This document shows positions 5,578 through 5,979 of a stretch of 5,979 nucleotides of DNA, piece by piece (the first letter of the stretch is position 1; each line of letters begins with the position of its first letter). Source of the stretch: an uncultured Burkholderiaceae bacterium (lineage in GTDB: Bacteria; Pseudomonadota; Gammaproteobacteria; Burkholderiales; Burkholderiaceae); contig CALMPB010000319.1 in NCBI GenBank assembly GCA_937871985.1, forward strand, positions 1 through 5,979, written 5' to 3'. Under the pieces are notes generated by a model that was not told the DNA's origin, ran no database searches, and saw only the letters and a program-made list of their open reading frames with translations. The position numbers and the translations under genes were made by a program.

Positions 5578-5618
5578 TATAGTCCCGGTGAACTTTCCGG
5601 GAGTTGCACCGGACTATA
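5578..5618. repeat. Long inverted repeat, 16-bp stem with two single-base bulges
   Basis: TATAGTCC-C-GGTG (5578-5590) pairs with CACCGGACTATA (5607-5618), leaving C5586 unpaired. Inside, AACT (5591-5594) pairs with AGTT (5602-5605), leaving G5606 unpaired. The loop is TTCCGGG (5595-5601). All 16 pairs are Watson-Crick. No T run follows on either strand, so it is not a simple terminator. It lies 128-168 bases before the manB start and would be a leader RNA structure if transcription starts upstream. Each arm also contains TATAGT, a near-consensus -10 box, on opposite strands, but without a matching -35 box. Confidence 0.7.
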
Positions 5619-5637
5619 TCGCCTGGAAGGGCGGCGC

Positions 5638-5658
5638 ATGAACACCAAAATTAGGTGA
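5638..5658 (+). CDS. Possible 6-codon leader ORF upstream of manB
   Basis: ATG AAC ACC AAA ATT AGG TGA (peptide MNTKIR) follows GGAAGGG at 5625-5631 with a 6-base spacer, a good ribosome-site arrangement. It starts 20 bases after the large inverted repeat and ends 87 bases before manB. It could be a leader peptide, the start of a gene now truncated, or chance. Six codons are too few for any sequence-based support. Confidence 0.15.
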   Translation: MNTKIR

Positions 5659-5734
5659 GTGAGTGCTGATTGCGCGGTTTGCCCATGGCTGGTGGGCGCA
5701 TCGCACCACTACGACCCGTCAAACGAATCTGATC

Positions 5735-5739
5735 AGGAG
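5735..5739 (+). promoter_or_regulatory. Ribosome binding site fixing the GTG start of manB
   Basis: AGGAG lies six bases before the GTG at 5746-5748. No ATG in that frame has an equal site, and the protein family's N-terminus (FKAYDIRGVVP) follows about 17 codons later, as expected. Confidence 0.8.
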
Positions 5740-5745
5740 CATCCC

Positions 5746-5979
5746 GTGGAGACCAACGTCTCATCTTCACCCGTCGACATCGCCGCTTCCGCCTTCAAGG
5801 CCTATGACATCCGCGGTGTGGTCCCGTCGCCGCTCAGCCCGGAATTCGCTCGCCGTCTGGGCGCGGCGCTGGCGCTCGAAGCGCATCGGGCCGGCGTCAA
5901 GCAGGTGGCGGTCGGCCGCGATGGCCGCCTGAGCGGGCCGGATCTGTCGCAGGCGCTGCAGGCCGGCCTGATGGCCGGC
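5746..5979 (+). CDS. manB: Phosphomannomutase/phosphoglucomutase, AlgC/ManB type (N-terminal part, cut by window edge)
   Basis: The first 78 codons are visible, starting at GTG with a strong AGGAG site; full proteins have about 455-465 residues. The N-terminus carries FKAYDIRGVVPSPLSPEFA and AVGRDGRLSGPDL, matching the first domain of AlgC-type bifunctional PMM/PGM enzymes. The phosphoserine loop, metal site and sugar loop lie beyond the window. The enzyme interconverts mannose or glucose 6- and 1-phosphates in the cytoplasm, feeding GDP-mannose and UDP-glucose pathways for LPS and exopolysaccharide. It belongs to the same alpha-D-phosphohexomutase superfamily as the GlmM in this window, but FKAYDIRG rather than FGTDGIRG at the start puts it in the PMM/PGM branch. 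It is divergent from the MraY-like gene, with a 355-bp repeat-rich region between them. GC is high, as in the other right-flank genes. Confidence 0.93.
   Translation, partial: METNVSSSPVDIAASAFKAYDIRGVVPSPLSPEFARRLGAALALEAHRAGVKQVAVGRDGRLSGPDLSQALQAGLMAG

Larger units (their letters stand above)
5391..5745. other. Divergent intergenic region between the MraY-like gene and manB
   Basis: These 355 bp must drive both divergent genes. They hold, in order, a GC-rich leader hairpin (5410-5430), two sets of 10-bp-phased direct repeats (5490-5508 and 5523-5538), a 15-bp palindrome (5547-5561), a long bulged inverted repeat (5578-5618), a possible 6-codon ORF (5638-5658), a small GCCCA/TGGGC hairpin (5681-5697) and the manB ribosome site (5735-5739). 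I could not pick a sigma-70 promoter with good -35 and -10 boxes on either strand. Confidence 0.65.

Overview
The window looks like one edge of a surface-polysaccharide (O-antigen or capsule type) locus of a Gram-negative, most likely betaproteobacterial, host. A Bordetella/Achromobacter-like Alcaligenaceae genome is my best guess. This rests on the GC-rich right half, the gene content and the look of the proteins; it is inference, since there is no rRNA or housekeeping marker that fixes the genus.

Layout, left to right. Four genes read leftward (minus strand): the N-terminal 135 codons of a TviB/WbpO-type UDP-N-acetylhexosamine 6-dehydrogenase (1-405, cut by the window edge); a WecA-like polyprenyl-phosphate sugar-1-phosphate transferase (751-1893); a complete phosphoglucosamine mutase GlmM (2582-3925); and a second, different MraY/WecA-family transferase (4293-5390). 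A fifth gene reads rightward and diverges from the fourth: the first 78 codons of an AlgC/ManB-type phosphomannomutase/phosphoglucomutase (5746 to the window end). The genes are separated by unusually long gaps (345, 688, 367 and 355 bp). None of these gaps holds a recognisable gene, but three of them carry several inverted or direct repeats.

How the genes fit together. GlmM and the AlgC/ManB-type mutase supply hexose or hexosamine 1-phosphates, the precursors of nucleotide sugars. The TviB/WbpO-type enzyme oxidises a UDP-HexNAc to the uronate. The two membrane transferases can each start a lipid-linked glycan by loading a sugar phosphate onto undecaprenyl phosphate. Two initiating transferases of the same superfamily within 5 kb is the main biological oddity. 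They differ in key motifs: the left one has Asn where the family usually has the metal-binding Asp (GNGGS for GDxGS), while the right one keeps GDGGA but has DGFNG and HLHM.

Base composition steps up around 2580: the left 2.5 kb is near 50-55% GC by hand count of sample lines, whereas glmM and much of the right transferase reach about 70% in sampled lines. This fits a variable, probably transferred left part joined to an older right flank. The most structured DNA is the divergent intergenic region 5391-5745 (10-bp-phased repeats, a palindrome, a 16-bp-stem hairpin and a possible 6-codon leader ORF) and the glmM upstream region 3926-4292 (three inverted repeats). I see no CRISPR, tRNA, rRNA, insertion sequence or classical U-tract terminator.
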